A stretch of DNA of 64,000 nt from Silene conica. Its lineage: Eukaryota > Streptophyta > Magnoliopsida > Caryophyllales > Caryophyllaceae. Below, one piece after another: positions 62,401 through 64,000 of this stretch. Every line of letters starts with the position of its first letter. Within the stretch, counting starts at the first letter, position 1. The notes under the pieces were generated by a model. It made no database searches and was not told where the DNA came from. It saw only the letters and a program-made list of their open reading frames with translations. A program made the position numbers and the translations under genes. The stretch covers positions 1,803,001 to 1,867,000 of the forward strand of contig CM055318.2 in the NCBI GenBank assembly GCA_029255685.2, read 5' to 3'.

Positions 62401-63512
62401 CGTCAGGCTGCTTACATCATGACCACGAATCCAACCACAGCATGAAAGAGGAAAATCACTATACATACTCATCATTAAAGAATTTATGAGGTAACTAGTG
62501 TTCACTTGGCAAGAGAAATATCATTTAGAATACACAAAAGAGTTTAGTGACATTCTTAACCTCATTTCCTTCGACACACCCCTTAGATTAGATTTGTAAC
62601 ATCGTGCAGGCAAACATTGTTTTCCCATCAAGCCAATTTTCTACTTGAGATATTCGTAGAGGGTAAGATTGTTTCTACCAGAACAGCATCCCTCCCTTCG
62701 CCCATTATACCCTATGTTACTCAGACTCGTTTAGAAGTACCCGACACGGGTACGTGTCCAAGTGTCGGACTCGGCTATTTTATTGAAAAATATGCACATT
62801 TTGGTCTAAAATGAGGTGTCCATGTGTCATACATTTCCGAGTGTCGAGTGTCGGACACAGGTACACGAGGAAATTAGAAGAGTCGGAGTAACATAGATTA
62901 TACCTAGCTTATATTTCTTCACCCGTTAAATCTCTTTAAAATCCCACGAAAGTGTTCACAAAAAAACTTTGAAAATACAAATCTCATTGTAAAAACGGTG
63001 CGCCTCATTTCCATTGTTGCCTAATTGCCTTTAGATGTTGCGTGCTCTTCAAACCGGTTGCTTTCCCATACACGAGTACAACCACAAATGAGAAAGCAAC
63101 GGGATCAAAGAGCATGCAACAATGCAACATCTAAAGCAGCATATGAAAGAACACATATTGCATAAAAGGTTCTCATTCCCATAAAGGAACAATGAATCTC
63201 ATATCAGACAGTCTCACAAGTAAGACCGTTCAACATAATTGTATATGAACTCGGAAATATTGAATACAGTATCTCACCATGGAAATGCACTTTAATACTG
63301 AAAAAGGTGACACACACAAAGCAAATAGCTCCAATCACCATCAACAAAACCGAGAGTCGCTGTCGGCTTATCCAACCAAACCTCCTAGCCCTACGGCCAG
63401 CTCGAAGGGAAGTGACAGTGACAGTGCCAGTGCCAGTGCCACCATCAGCTCTATCATTCGATTTCGACAAAACGCCTACAATAACATCTCCTCTTTGGTA
63501 CATACTTGTCAT
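59425..63512 (-). CDS. DUF616 protein, MUCI70/TOD1-like probable glycosyltransferase
   Basis: Seven exons: 63278-63512, 61859-62014, 61367-61722, 60984-61195, 60646-60902, 60139-60317 and 59425-59496; 1467 nt, 488 aa, all GT-AG and in frame. A basic N-terminus is followed by one membrane anchor (LSVLLMVIGAICFVCVTFF, about residues 53-71), a variable stem with KKRSRKRK, then the DUF616 domain: VKGPDGIGGSGF, VVSSCIFGSSDFLRRP, RNVCFVMFVDEQTL, RMGLWRIVIVRNLPYDDMRR, YSIWLDSKMRLNTDP (with the D-S-K motif), HYDRQCLWEE, KYNHTAIDEQF and SNLFSCLWFNEVDRFTSRDQ, ending DCERRALVKLFHHRDDSSLP. This is a type II Golgi-like topology. DUF616 relatives include MUCI70 (mucilage) and TOD1; exact activity is uncertain. 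MITEs lie in introns 1 and 6. Confidence 0.92.
59629..59851. mobile_element. Tourist-like MITE in DUF616 intron 6
   Basis: 223 bp with ends GGCCATGTTCTTTCTACC and the complement of GGCCCTGTTCTTTTCGCC, flanked by TTA on both sides (59626-59628, 59852-59854), the 3-bp target of PIF/Harbinger elements. The inside has many TCAATTCAGCTC-like words. Confidence 0.88.
62712..62896. mobile_element. hAT-type MITE in DUF616 intron 1
   Basis: Diverged member of the family at 365-551 (CTATGTTACTCAGACTC at the left, GAGTCGGAGTAACATAG-like right end) with its own perfect 8-bp duplication ATTATACC (62704-62711 and 62897-62904). Confidence 0.92.
63029..63136. repeat. Imperfect hairpin of about 108 bp in DUF616 intron 1
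   Basis: CTTTAGATGTTGCGTGCTCTT at the left pairs with AAGAGCATGCAACAATGCAACATCTAAAG at the right, and GGTTGCTTTCCCA pairs with TGAGAAAGCAAC, with small bulges. It may be a tiny foldback MITE. Confidence 0.75.
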
Positions 63513-64000
63513 TCCTCCCTATAAGAATTCATTTTCACACAGCACATAAATCTTCACCATCAACCACCTCATCTCTGCAAATATTACTGCACTCATCAAT
63601 TTTATTTATTTTCCGTTTCTAATGATTCAAAATTACCTAAAATTCACAAAATTATTAACATTTGTCTCATTTGATTGAACCCTAAGCTACCCTTTAAACC
63701 ATAAATATCAGATTAATAAACAATTACCCAAATACCCAATTCAAATTACACAAAAGGGTATCATCAAAATCATTCCTTTGGAAGAAATTAATCAAATTAT
63801 CTAACTCCGCAACAGATATTCATGTTAGTCGACCCAAATCGTTTCCGAAACTTAATGCAGATTAAACTACTTAAATATATCATATCATGCAAAAAATATA
63901 AATAAAATTAAAAGGGCGTAGAAGTACCTGTAATGGAAGATCTGAGTATGGGGAAAATTTGAAGAAATTAAATTAAATTAAATTAGCAAATATTTACAGA
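63513..64000 (-). promoter_or_regulatory. DUF616 gene 5' leader with possible leader intron
   Basis: A donor CAG|GTAC lies at 63928/63927 and an acceptor TTGCAG ends at 63575 on the minus strand, so an intron of about 350 bp may separate a leader exon (above 63927) from the coding exon. After the acceptor, an upstream ATG at 63572 opens a 17-codon frame that stops at 63519, six bases before the main ATG. The transcription start is outside or near the window edge. Confidence 0.5.

Overview
This window is nuclear DNA of a flowering plant, most likely a eudicot. It is AT-rich, its genes carry GT-AG introns, its proteins belong to plant families (UDP-xylose transporter, MOG1, DUF3615, RLCK, CUL3, DUF616), and it has a dense load of MITEs, a SINE, a solo LTR and a Helitron. 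Species cannot be fixed from the sequence alone. There are no bacterial features, CRISPR arrays, rRNAs or convincing tRNA genes.

Positions 1-47267 are a tandem array with a period of exactly 21,496 bp: two full periods plus a partial third. I found no difference between copies in any block compared. Each unit holds, from low to high coordinate: the 5' part of a minus-strand UDP-xylose-transporter-like gene (UXT) and its leader; an intact minus-strand MOG1 gene of 7 coding exons and 200 aa; a foldback element built from palindromic repeats; a plus-strand two-domain DUF3615 gene of 8 exons and 382 aa with a 2.9-kb non-autonomous Helitron in intron 4; a decayed plus-strand receptor-like cytoplasmic kinase pseudogene; and the remaining exons of the next UXT copy, which lacks its 3' end.

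At 47268 perfect identity stops abruptly. The sequence continues to about 51345 as a diverged paralogue of unit positions 4276-10740. It carries a third, intact MOG1 gene but lacks the SINE and the foldback element of the array copies, and has a private MITE.

The right flank, 51346-64000, is single copy: CUL3 (plus strand, 2 exons, 733 aa), divergent from the third MOG1, then a spacer with repeats, then a 7-exon minus-strand DUF616 gene (488 aa, type II membrane protein related to MUCI70/TOD1). Introns of both genes hold MITEs, three of them with clean target-site duplications.

The genes are ordinary housekeeping or plant-specific genes and form no evident joint pathway. The remarkable features are structural: the perfect 21.5-kb array, which is either very recent or an assembly artefact, and the transposon record preserved by comparing its copies with the diverged paralogue.
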